From positions 1 through 5,050 of the forward strand of contig JAHQWX010000180.1 in assembly GCA_029856375.1 (NCBI GenBank): a stretch of DNA of 5,050 nt, read 5' to 3'. The notes under the pieces were generated by a model, which searched no databases, was not told where the DNA came from, and saw only the letters and a program-made list of their open reading frames with translations. The position numbers were made by a program, and so were the translations under genes. Shown here in pieces: positions 1-5,050 of the stretch (the first letter of the stretch is position 1; every line of letters begins with the position of its first letter). This DNA is from Promethearchaeia archaeon (GTDB lineage: Archaea > Asgardarchaeota > Lokiarchaeia > Sigyniarchaeales > SOKP01).

Positions 1-1239
1 AAATTAATTGGCATAAATGGAAATACAAAAACTTCTCACTTTTATTATGATGGAGAAAAGGAAACAGTCAAAATTAGAACGAGATTGGGTTATACTATTG
101 AAGGATCCCTTAATCATCAAGTCTTTGTGCGAACTCCTAAAGGTGAAGAAAAATGGATGAAATTATCAGAAATCTCTAAAAATGAATATTTAATAATTAA
201 TAGAAGAAATGATTTATGGGGTTCGAATCAAGAAATTATTTATCACCCCCCAAAATACGAAACTGGTACTCCAATATATCCGTATGGTGGAATTAAATAC
301 CCATTACCAGAAAAAATTGATGAGGATTTAGCATATTTAATCGGCCTGCTAATTGGAGATGGCACATTAACATATAAACAAAGTTTTACTTTTACAAACA
401 CTGATGATTATTTAATCAACTTATTTCATCAAATAATCAAGAGATTATTCAGTTATGAAGTCAAAACTAAAAAATCAAAAAAATCAGAGCATATCGTATC
501 AAGTTTATATATTAGAGACTTCTTAAAATTTTTGGGTCTAGATTATGTAAAAGCACATAAAAAAGAGATCCCGAAAATAATATTGGTAGCACCTAAAAAT
601 ATCGTAAAAGCCACTCTTCAAGGATTATTCGATACTGACGGTACTGCAGATAAGAGATATGGAAATGTATCATTTTCTACTACTTCACAAAAATTAGCAA
701 ATCAAGTACATATAATTCTTTTAAATTTTGGAATAATTAGTTCGTTTAAAACTAAGAATACTCCTAAAAGACTGCTTTATAATATAAATATTACCGGAAA
801 GGATGCAATTCAATTTCACAATAAGATTGGCTTCCGTATACCAAGTAAGTCAAATAGATTTAAATATTCAAGCGCTATTCGAATGACAAATATTGATAGT
901 ATTCCTTATTTAAATGAGACTCTAAAAGAAATTCAAAAAAAAATAGTAGAAATAAGTATAATTATTCCTAAACACGATAAATTAAAATATAATAAAAAGA
1001 TCGGGGGTATATTTCATTCGTTTATTCGACAAAACAGAAATATTGCATATAAAAAATTGCATGCTTTGATTGAATATTGTAAGAGGTATCAAATTGAATG
1101 TAAAAAATTGAAGAAAATTTACCAAAATAATCATTTTTACGATGAAATCGTTTATATAAGAGGTTCAAATTCAAAAATTTTTGATTTCAGTGTACCTAAT
1201 GGTCATGCATTTGTGGGAAATGGAATTATAAACCATAAT
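1..1239 (+). mobile_element. LAGLIDADG homing-endonuclease intein in the MutS P-loop (N-terminal end outside window)
   Basis: This is a protein-splicing element with an embedded homing endonuclease. Counting codon 1 at base 1, the splicing blocks are: block B, GYTIEGSLNHQV (30-41), with Ser36 in place of the usual Thr and the conserved His39; and block F/G, IFDFSVPNGHAFVGNG (393-408) followed by INHN (410-413). His412-Asn413 are the canonical last residues and Ser414 is the +1 nucleophile. The endonuclease lies between them, with motif 1 YLIGLLIGDGTL (Asp120) and motif 2 LQGLFDTDGTAD (Asp213). Downstream are the usual family segments, including TGKDAIQFHNKIGF (265-278). Both catalytic Asp residues are kept and the frame is unbroken, so it looks intact and possibly mobile. 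Block A with residue 1 is missing; given usual spacing I infer a few tens of residues to the left. It is visibly more AT-rich than the MutS extein. Confidence 0.95.
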
Positions 1240-2034
1240 TCGACATACCTTCGACAAGTCGCCTTGATCTGCTTAATTGTCCAAATGGGAAGCTTTGTTC
1301 CCGCAAAATCTGCGGAAATCGGAATTATCGATCGTATCTTCACGAGAATTGGCGCTTCAGACGATTTAGCGAGAAGGTTAAGTACATTTATGATTGAAAT
1401 GAACGAGACCGCTAAGATTCTTAACTACGCAACCTCTAAGAGCTTAGTTATAATTGATGAATTAGGAAGAGGAACTTCCTCTTCAGACGGTGGAGCGATA
1501 GCGATCGCTACATTAGAGAAGCTTCATTCAATGAAGGTTAAAACATTATTTTCTACTCATTTTCATCAGCTAACCGAAATAGAGTTACCAAGAGTGAAGA
1601 ATTACCATTTAGATATATTAGAAGACGAGCAGCACAACATTACTTTCATTAGAAAGGTTCAAGATGGGAGTACCGATAAATCTTATGGTATTCATATTGC
1701 TCGTCTTGCGGGGATCCCAGAAGAATGCATTCAAAGAGCATTTGAAGTGCTGGAGCAGATCGAAGAAAACGATCCATTTAGGGAAACGGTAAGAAACGGA
1801 AATAACATGAGGAAATCTTTTGAAAAGCCTCAGACAAATCTCGTACAAAAACCTAAGAAAACGGTACAAACTACATTTTTTAAACCAATCGTAAAGGTAA
1901 ACAATAATCTGACCAACGAATATAAGGAACTCGTTGAAATTATTAATGACATAGACATAAACAATGTCACGCCATTAGAGGCTTTAGAAAAGTTAAACGA
2001 TTTGAAGAAAAAAATAGATAGTATCGACTCATAG
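1..2034 (+). CDS. mutS: DNA mismatch repair ATPase MutS, C-terminal part, interrupted by an in-frame intein (5'-truncated by window edge)
   Basis: MutS binds base mismatches and, on ATP binding, becomes a sliding clamp that activates MutL. The frame is open from base 1 (codon 1 here), so the start, mismatch-binding, connector and lever domains and the first half of Walker A lie to the left. Codons 1-413 are an intein. The C-extein, codons 414-677, begins STYLRQVAL, the part that follows GPNMxGK in MutS. It then shows a signature region ending STFMIEM (461-467), Walker B and D-loop VIIDELGRGTS (483-493), and the His switch FSTHFHQL (His520). The family's C-terminal tail DIDINNVTPLEAL is at 650-662. 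A QTTFF peptide at 623-627 resembles the clamp-binding motif of bacterial MutS. The tail and the adjacent mutL point to bacterial-type MutS1 rather than MutS2 or MutS5. Odd: RRL precedes STFM where families usually have a Gly-containing triplet. It ends with TAG, 22 bases before mutL, probably in the same operon. Confidence 0.95.
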   Translation, partial: KLIGINGNTKTSHFYYDGEKETVKIRTRLGYTIEGSLNHQVFVRTPKGEEKWMKLSEISKNEYLIINRRNDLWGSNQEIIYHPPKYETGTPIYPYGGIKYPLPEKIDEDLAYLIGLLIGDGTLTYKQSFTFTNTDDYLINLFHQIIKRLFSYEVKTKKSKKSEHIVSSLYIRDFLKFLGLDYVKAHKKEIPKIILVAPKNIVKATLQGLFDTDGTADKRYGNVSFSTTSQKLANQVHIILLNFGIISSFKTKNTPKRLLYNINITGKDAIQFHNKIGFRIPSKSNRFKYSSAIRMTNIDSIPYLNETLKEIQKKIVEISIIIPKHDKLKYNKKIGGIFHSFIRQNRNIAYKKLHALIEYCKRYQIECKKLKKIYQNNHFYDEIVYIRGSNSKIFDFSVPNGHAFVGNGIINHNSTYLRQVALICLIVQMGSFVPAKSAEIGIIDRIFTRIGASDDLARRLSTFMIEMNETAKILNYATSKSLVIIDELGRGTSSSDGGAIAIATLEKLHSMKVKTLFSTHFHQLTEIELPRVKNYHLDILEDEQHNITFIRKVQDGSTDKSYGIHIARLAGIPEECIQRAFEVLEQIEENDPFRETVRNGNNMRKSFEKPQTNLVQKPKKTVQTTFFKPIVKVNNNLTNEYKELVEIINDIDINNVTPLEALEKLNDLKKKIDSIDS
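1231..1242 (+). other. C-terminal intein splice junction (Asn-His-Asn | Ser)
   Basis: Bases 1231-1239 encode Asn-His-Asn, the end of the intein. The TCG at 1240-1242 encodes the Ser that is both the +1 nucleophile and the Ser of the MutS Walker A GK[S/T]. Asn cyclisation is expected after base 1239. Aligning the extein to MutS (GPNMxGK-STYLRQ) places the insertion between the P-loop Lys and Ser; the Lys side is not in the window, so that half is inference from the family. Confidence 0.93.
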
Positions 2035-2040
2035 GGTTAA

Positions 2041-2048
2041 GGAAGGTG
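2041..2048 (+). promoter_or_regulatory. Shine-Dalgarno sequence that fixes the mutL TTG start
   Basis: GGAAGGTG lies 8 bases before the TTG at 2057 and overlaps the short mutS-mutL gap. No ATG or GTG lies in this frame between the preceding stop and the first conserved MutL motif, so this site and the TTG together define the start. Confidence 0.75.
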
Positions 2049-2056
2049 CTTTCTGG

Positions 2057-3931
2057 TTGGGTCGAATTAAAAAAATAATCGATTTCGAAAAAATCGCAGC
2101 TGGAGAAGTTGTTGAGCGACCTGCTTCCGTCGTGAAAGAGTTGTTAGAGAATTCTATTGACGCAGAAGCTAAAAGCATCAAAATTATTGTTAAGAACGCC
2201 GGAAAGACTTTAATTCAAGTAATCGACGATGGGTACGGTATTGAGAGGGACGATGTAGAACTTGCTTTTGAGAGATATACGAGCGGTAAAATTGAAAAAT
2301 TCGACGATCTGGATTCATTATCAACATTGGGATTTCGAGGCGAAGCCCTTAGCAGTATCGCTGTGGTTTCTCAAGTAGAATTAATAACGAGGATTGAAAA
2401 AGATGCCTTAGGAACTTCGATTATCGTCAATGACGGCGAAATAAAGGAGATTAAAAAAACCTCGGCACCTATTGGGACAAATATTAGCGTAAAAAACTTA
2501 TTTTATAACATTCCAGCAAGAAGGAAGTTCCTTAAATCTGATAAAGTCGAATTAGGGCACATTACAGACATCATTACAAGATACGCATTGGCGTTTCCTC
2601 AAATTCACTTTCAATATCAGCATAATCAGCTTGATATTCTTAATTGCCCCTCTTCGGATTCTTTAAAGGACATGGTATTTCACATATATGGGAAAAAAAC
2701 TGCTAGAAAAATGTATGAAATTGATTATTCGCACCCAAGCGCTCTATTTAAGCTTTCAGGATTATTGGGAGACCCGGATATTTCTAAAAAGAAGCGAGGA
2801 AGCTCAAGTTTATTCGTTAATAGAAGATATGTTATTTCAGATAGATTTTTTGAAGTTATTAACAGCGCGTATAAAGGATTTTTAATGATTGGGAGGTATC
2901 CATTCTTTATTTTAAATTTAGAAATTGAACCTTCAACGGTCGATTTTAATATTCACCCTAAAAAATTAACCATACGCTTCAATAACGAAAAAATTTCATT
3001 TCCATTCATTGAGAGCGCGTTAAGAGCGTTCTTAGAAGAGCAATTATTACCAAAAAAGCAAGAGGGGATTATTAAACCTTTAGTATCTTTTTCAGAAAAA
3101 GACCAAATTCTTGATAGCGAATTAACTTCTGAATATACGCAAGAAACTGAAGAAATTGAAGACTTTCACGACAATAATATGGTTGAGATACTTGCTTCCG
3201 ATCAAATTCAACTAAAAGAGAAGATACAGACTCGATTAATTAAGCAAGAGTTGCAAGAAAACGAAAAACTGGGTAAAGCTACAAAAGTTCTCGCCAAAAA
3301 AGATTTGATAATTACTGATTCCTTGCCAATGATGCGTCTAATTTCTGATACAGGGCAATTAAGTAATAATACTTACATAATTTTTGAAAGCGAAGATGAT
3401 GATGGCAATCCGGGTATATTGCTACTTGATCAACACGCCGCTTCTGAAAGAATAATGAAAGAAAGATATCTTAAACAGTACAATGAGGCTAAGATTGAAA
3501 AACAGCTGCTTATATCCCCCATAAAGCTAGATATTTCGCCTGCGGAGGTTTTTTTTCTAAGAGAGCACTTAAACGAGATAAATAAATTTGGATTCGACTT
3601 AGAAGATTTCGGGGGCAATACTTTCGTTTTGAGGGCAATTCCTGCAATTTTTCAGAAGATACCTAGATTGGATGTTGTCAAAGACATGATTGAAGAAATC
3701 GTGGAAATGGGCAAACAACAAAGTTTTTCTCAAGCAGAAGAAGATATCATTAATTATCTTGCGTGTCATAAGAGCATTAGGGGTGGAGATGTTTTAAGAG
3801 CGAAAGATATAAAAAATCTAGTGATTGATCTATCAAAATGTTCAGATCCAAAACATTGCGCTCATGGAAGACCTACTTTTAAGTTCATTTCCTTTAAAGA
3901 GTTAGATAAAATGTTTAAAAGAATAGCGTAA
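2057..3931 (+). CDS. mutL: DNA mismatch repair endonuclease MutL
   Basis: MutL is the GHKL ATPase recruited by MutS; in lineages without MutH it nicks the strand to be repaired. The 624 residues match family length. The N-terminal ATPase (about 1-335) has IAAGEVVERPASVVKELLEN (13-32; predicted catalytic Glu28, Mg-binding Asn32), DDGYGI (57-62), LGFRGEAL (91-98), GTNISVKNLFYNIPARRKFL (140-159) and HPKK (300-303), whose Lys303 corresponds to the conserved ATP-contacting Lys. A variable acidic linker follows (about 340-415). The C-terminal dimerisation/endonuclease domain (about 418-624) carries DQHAASERIMKE (458-469), fitting the DQHA(X)2E(X)4E metal motif, ACHKSIRGGD (569-578) and CAHGRP (601-606), the usual zinc-site motifs. 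QLLISP (483-488) fits the bacterial clamp-binding pattern QxxIxP. All nuclease motifs are present, so I predict an active nicking enzyme. Translation begins at TTG with a good Shine-Dalgarno 8 bases upstream; it is probably cotranscribed with mutS. Confidence 0.96.
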   Translation: MGRIKKIIDFEKIAAGEVVERPASVVKELLENSIDAEAKSIKIIVKNAGKTLIQVIDDGYGIERDDVELAFERYTSGKIEKFDDLDSLSTLGFRGEALSSIAVVSQVELITRIEKDALGTSIIVNDGEIKEIKKTSAPIGTNISVKNLFYNIPARRKFLKSDKVELGHITDIITRYALAFPQIHFQYQHNQLDILNCPSSDSLKDMVFHIYGKKTARKMYEIDYSHPSALFKLSGLLGDPDISKKKRGSSSLFVNRRYVISDRFFEVINSAYKGFLMIGRYPFFILNLEIEPSTVDFNIHPKKLTIRFNNEKISFPFIESALRAFLEEQLLPKKQEGIIKPLVSFSEKDQILDSELTSEYTQETEEIEDFHDNNMVEILASDQIQLKEKIQTRLIKQELQENEKLGKATKVLAKKDLIITDSLPMMRLISDTGQLSNNTYIIFESEDDDGNPGILLLDQHAASERIMKERYLKQYNEAKIEKQLLISPIKLDISPAEVFFLREHLNEINKFGFDLEDFGGNTFVLRAIPAIFQKIPRLDVVKDMIEEIVEMGKQQSFSQAEEDIINYLACHKSIRGGDVLRAKDIKNLVIDLSKCSDPKHCAHGRPTFKFISFKELDKMFKRIA

Positions 3932-4033
3932 AAATTTCTAACTCAAATTTGTATTTATTCAATTTATTAACTTATCAAGACGATAGAAGAGAGGATAGGA
4001 AAGAGAAAAAAGATAAAAACTAAATCTTTGAAA
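3932..4033. other. Convergent intergenic stretch between mutL and EF-1 beta
   Basis: These 102 bases separate two convergent genes. On the plus strand the first 40 bases after the mutL stop are T-rich without a long run (weak terminator potential). The right half is purine-rich on the plus strand, giving pyrimidine-rich RNA for the minus-strand operon. I see no reading frame or stable hairpin. Confidence 0.6.
4001..4019 (-). terminator. Probable oligo-T terminator of the zinc-protein / EF-1 beta operon
   Basis: Read on the minus strand, 15-33 bases after the EF-1 beta stop, there is a run of five T, a short spacer, then six T, followed by more pyrimidines. Archaeal RNA polymerase terminates at such T-rich tracts without needing a hairpin. 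The placement is right; the evidence is composition only. Confidence 0.5.
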
Positions 4034-4303
4034 TTAAGCCTTTGAAACCATTATAGTCTCAACTCTTTGAACGCCCTCTATATTACTCCAAGCATCTTCG
4101 ATTGGATCAGCGTTAACCAATTCATCTGAAAATTTTATCTGTAGCCTCAATTTCTCCAAACCGAAAGCTATTGGAATTTGCTCGTGCTTTAAATAGGAAG
4201 CACTTCCGGGGAGTCCATTTTTTAATTCATCTAATAATTTATTGAAATCTACATCTACTTCTTCCGGAGTGACCTCAATAATAGCGACATAATAATTAAC
4301 CAT
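4034..4303 (-). CDS. ef1b: Archaeal elongation factor 1-beta (aEF1B, guanine nucleotide exchange factor)
   Basis: This protein exchanges GDP for GTP on EF-1 alpha so it can reload aminoacyl-tRNA; it acts in the cytosol. With the ATG at 4303 it has 89 residues, the usual size of the archaeal single-domain form with a ferredoxin-like fold. Recognisable segments are the first strand MVNYYVAIIEVTPE with VDVDFNKLLDELK, the central EQIPIAFGLEKLRLQIKF, which is the strongest family signature, and the C-terminal IEGVQRVETIMVSKA. A TTG at 4315 would add four residues (MNKK); I prefer the ATG because it matches family starts, although neither has a strong Shine-Dalgarno. It lies 41 bases after the zinc mini-protein gene in the same orientation, so the two are probably one transcript, ending at T-rich sequence just downstream. 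The fold and family are clear despite the short length. Confidence 0.93.
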   Translation of the reverse strand: MVNYYVAIIEVTPEEVDVDFNKLLDELKNGLPGSASYLKHEQIPIAFGLEKLRLQIKFSDELVNADPIEDAWSNIEGVQRVETIMVSKA

Positions 4304-4344
4304 TTTTTTATTCAACTCGAATTCTATTTTTCAATTTATTTTAT

Positions 4345-4512
4345 TCACGGCCCAATAAAATCGCATTTGATACAAGTATAACTGTGGCCCGCTTCGCGGC
4401 ATTTTTCGCAACGCCAAATTACAACATCTCCACAATTCGGGCAGGGGAATTTTATAGCGTTTTCATAGGGCGTTATTCTTCGACCGCAACATGCGCATTG
4501 TTCCATAGACAT
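4345..4512 (-). CDS. Small four-CxxC zinc protein, COG2888 / HVO_2753 type, partner gene of EF-1 beta
   Basis: A 55-residue protein starting MSMEQCACCGRR and ending CIKCDFIGP. Four CxxC pairs are visible: Cys6/Cys9, Cys24/Cys27 (CPNCG), Cys35/Cys38 (CEKC) and Cys47/Cys50, enough for two zinc ions. The CPNCG centre and terminal C-x2-C-x-F-x-GP match the archaeal family that includes Haloferax HVO_2753, described as a predicted zinc-ribbon RNA-binding protein with a role in translation (COG2888); the haloarchaeal member has been linked to swarming and biofilm formation. The molecular role is not settled. Position directly upstream of EF-1 beta supports the translation link. A GGAG lies 11 bases before the first ATG (4512); a second in-frame ATG at 4506 would give 53 residues but is farther from it. 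It is too short for common gene-length cutoffs and easily missed. Confidence 0.9.
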   Translation of the reverse strand: MSMEQCACCGRRITPYENAIKFPCPNCGDVVIWRCEKCREAGHSYTCIKCDFIGP

Positions 4513-4597
4513 TAATTTTTTTACTCCATTACTATTTATTATTTTTAGATCGGTTTAGATGTGATATAGTCAATAACTTTAATTTTTTTCTTTTTGC

Positions 4598-4614
4598 AAT
4601 ATTTATATTTCTGA
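4598..4614 (-). promoter_or_regulatory. Putative BRE/TATA promoter for the zinc-protein / EF-1 beta operon
   Basis: The minus strand reads CAGAAATATAAATATTGC here. AGAAAT fits the BRE pattern RNWAAW and it runs into TATAAATA, the archaeal TATA-box pattern. Initiation about 25 bases downstream would fall near 4578, giving a leader of about 65 bases that contains the GGAG. The region is AT-rich, so a chance match is possible. Confidence 0.45.
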
Positions 4615-4621
4615 ATTACTA

Positions 4622-4633
4622 ATTTTATAATAA
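4622..4633 (+). promoter_or_regulatory. Putative TATA box for the gene starting at 4661
   Basis: A TTTTATAATA-like element lies about 30-38 bases before the ATG at 4661. Initiation about 25 bases downstream would produce a very short leader, which fits the lack of a convincing Shine-Dalgarno in front of that ATG (leaderless or near-leaderless transcript). It is weak evidence in AT-rich DNA. Confidence 0.35.
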
Positions 4634-4660
4634 GAATTTAAAATAATCGTTGATGTAATC

Positions 4661-5050
4661 ATGCCGGAAGACAAGGTAAAAAAATATTTCAGTTTAATCG
4701 AGGCATGGGTGTATTGTAATATTTGTAAAGACATGGTAAATCTTATCGTCGATAAAGACGAAATTAAAAACGGGCTCCAAACGGGAATTTATACGAAAGG
4801 ACATCCTCACACCAATCCCAAACCCGATATAGACGATCCAGACGGAACACGCCCCCAGTTTCCAACACTCTTTGCGGAGTGGCCGCCTAGGGCAGGAGGA
4901 AAACCCGGCTGGCCTGGAACCCTTGAACCCTGCCCCGCTCCCGACAAGTGGGGCCATCTAATCATTGAACCGCCTCTAAAGGCATCCAGCAATGTTACCC
5001 TCGATATCAGCCCAACTAGAATTACTCTCAGCGAAAGCGTAACGATGAGT
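4661..5050 (+). CDS. Unrecognised protein with N-terminal Cys/His cluster and beginning of an Ig-like repeat (3'-truncated by window edge)
   Basis: The first 130 residues are visible and the frame is open at the right edge. I do not recognise the family. Residues 1-15 are polar (MPEDKVKKYFSLIEA) with no signal peptide or membrane segment. WVYCNICKDMVNLIV (16-30) carries a CxxC (Cys19, Cys22), and GHPH (47-50) supplies His48 and His50, so a small zinc site C-x2-C...H-x-H is possible. Residues 51-108 are rich in Pro, Gly and Trp with one more Cys (in EPCPAPDKWGH) and are probably extended or loop-rich. From about 112 the sequence SNVTLDISPTRITLSESVTMS has the alternating pattern of the first strands of bacterial/archaeal Ig-like repeats, typical of long repetitive proteins. 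ATG 4661 is the first ATG after an in-frame stop at 4631, and there is no alternative start near it. Bases about 4830-4990 are far more GC-rich than the rest, reflecting Pro/Gly/Trp codons. It is divergent from the zinc-protein operon. Confidence 0.72.
   Translation, partial: MPEDKVKKYFSLIEAWVYCNICKDMVNLIVDKDEIKNGLQTGIYTKGHPHTNPKPDIDDPDGTRPQFPTLFAEWPPRAGGKPGWPGTLEPCPAPDKWGHLIIEPPLKASSNVTLDISPTRITLSESVTMS

Noticed and set aside
85..1239. Free-standing LAGLIDADG homing endonuclease gene
   Set aside because: It is fused in frame to the MutS ATPase with a canonical His-Asn|Ser splice junction and carries block B and F/G splicing motifs.
1618..1869. 83-codon minus-strand frame
   Set aside because: It lies antisense within the conserved MutS ATPase coding region and has no recognisable motif; a shadow.
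1858..1881. Canonical PCNA-interacting PIP box in the MutS tail
   Set aside because: KTVQTTFF has Lys at the Gln position and Gln at the hydrophobic position, so it does not fit Qxx[ILM]xx[FY][FY]; it fits the bacterial pentapeptide better.
85..2034. A MutS/intein gene starting at the TTG at base 85
   Set aside because: The same frame is open to base 1 and codons 1-28 read as typical intein sequence (YYDGEKETVKIRTRLG), so the true start is outside the window.
2688..2885. 65-codon plus-strand frame inside mutL
   Set aside because: It is in another frame within the well-conserved MutL ATPase domain; a shadow.
3430..3618. 62-codon minus-strand frame
   Set aside because: It is antisense to the MutL endonuclease domain with no motif; a shadow.
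3932..4033. Small RNA or small gene between mutL and EF-1 beta
   Set aside because: Only 102 bases between convergent genes, no reading frame with motif, no promoter-like element or clear secondary structure.
4304..4315. TTG start for EF-1 beta, adding MNKK
   Set aside because: The ATG at 4303 gives the usual family length and N-terminus; there is no clear Shine-Dalgarno favouring the TTG. Kept as an alternative in the gene entry.
4694..4992. Two overlapping minus-strand frames (4694-4957 and 4807-4992)
   Set aside because: They exist because the Pro/Gly-rich codons of the plus-strand gene leave few stops on the opposite strand; no ribosome binding site and low-complexity content. The plus frame has a clean start and a plausible fold pattern.

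Overview
The window carries an archaeal chromosome segment. The archaeal assignment rests on the minus-strand pair of a four-CxxC zinc mini-protein (COG2888 / HVO_2753 type) and an archaeal-type elongation factor 1-beta, and on BRE/TATA-like promoter sequence. The DNA is AT-rich outside one Pro/Gly-rich stretch near the right edge. The mismatch-repair genes on the plus strand are of bacterial type, as in those (mostly mesophilic) archaea that have MutS1/MutL. The lineage cannot be fixed from the sequence; an Asgard or other uncultured mesophilic archaeon is a guess.

Layout: (1) bases 1-2034, plus strand: the 3' part of mutS, in frame from the left edge. Bases 1-1239 encode most of a LAGLIDADG-type intein whose N-terminal splice site lies to the left of the window; the C-extein starts at 1240 with STYLRQ, so the intein sits inside the MutS Walker A motif, directly after its Lys. 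(2) 2057-3931, plus strand: complete mutL of the endonuclease type, 22 bases after mutS, with a TTG start and a strong Shine-Dalgarno sequence. (3) 3932-4033: a short convergent intergenic stretch with a probable oligo-T terminator for the minus-strand operon. (4) 4345-4512 and 4034-4303, minus strand: zinc mini-protein followed by EF-1 beta, a translation-related operon. (5) 4513-4660: divergent promoter region. (6) 4661 to the right edge, plus strand: an unrecognised protein with a Cys/His cluster, a Pro/Gly/Trp-rich middle and the beginning of what looks like an Ig-like beta-sandwich repeat; it runs off the window.

MutS recognises mismatches and uses ATP to license MutL, whose own endonuclease nicks the daughter strand. 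Here MutS cannot bind ATP until the intein has spliced out, so mismatch repair depends on splicing. Both proteins carry short peptides resembling bacterial sliding-clamp binding motifs, which is worth noting in an organism whose clamp should be PCNA. I found no CRISPR array, tRNA or rRNA gene, or insertion sequence. The most notable elements are the P-loop intein and the unknown gene at the right edge.
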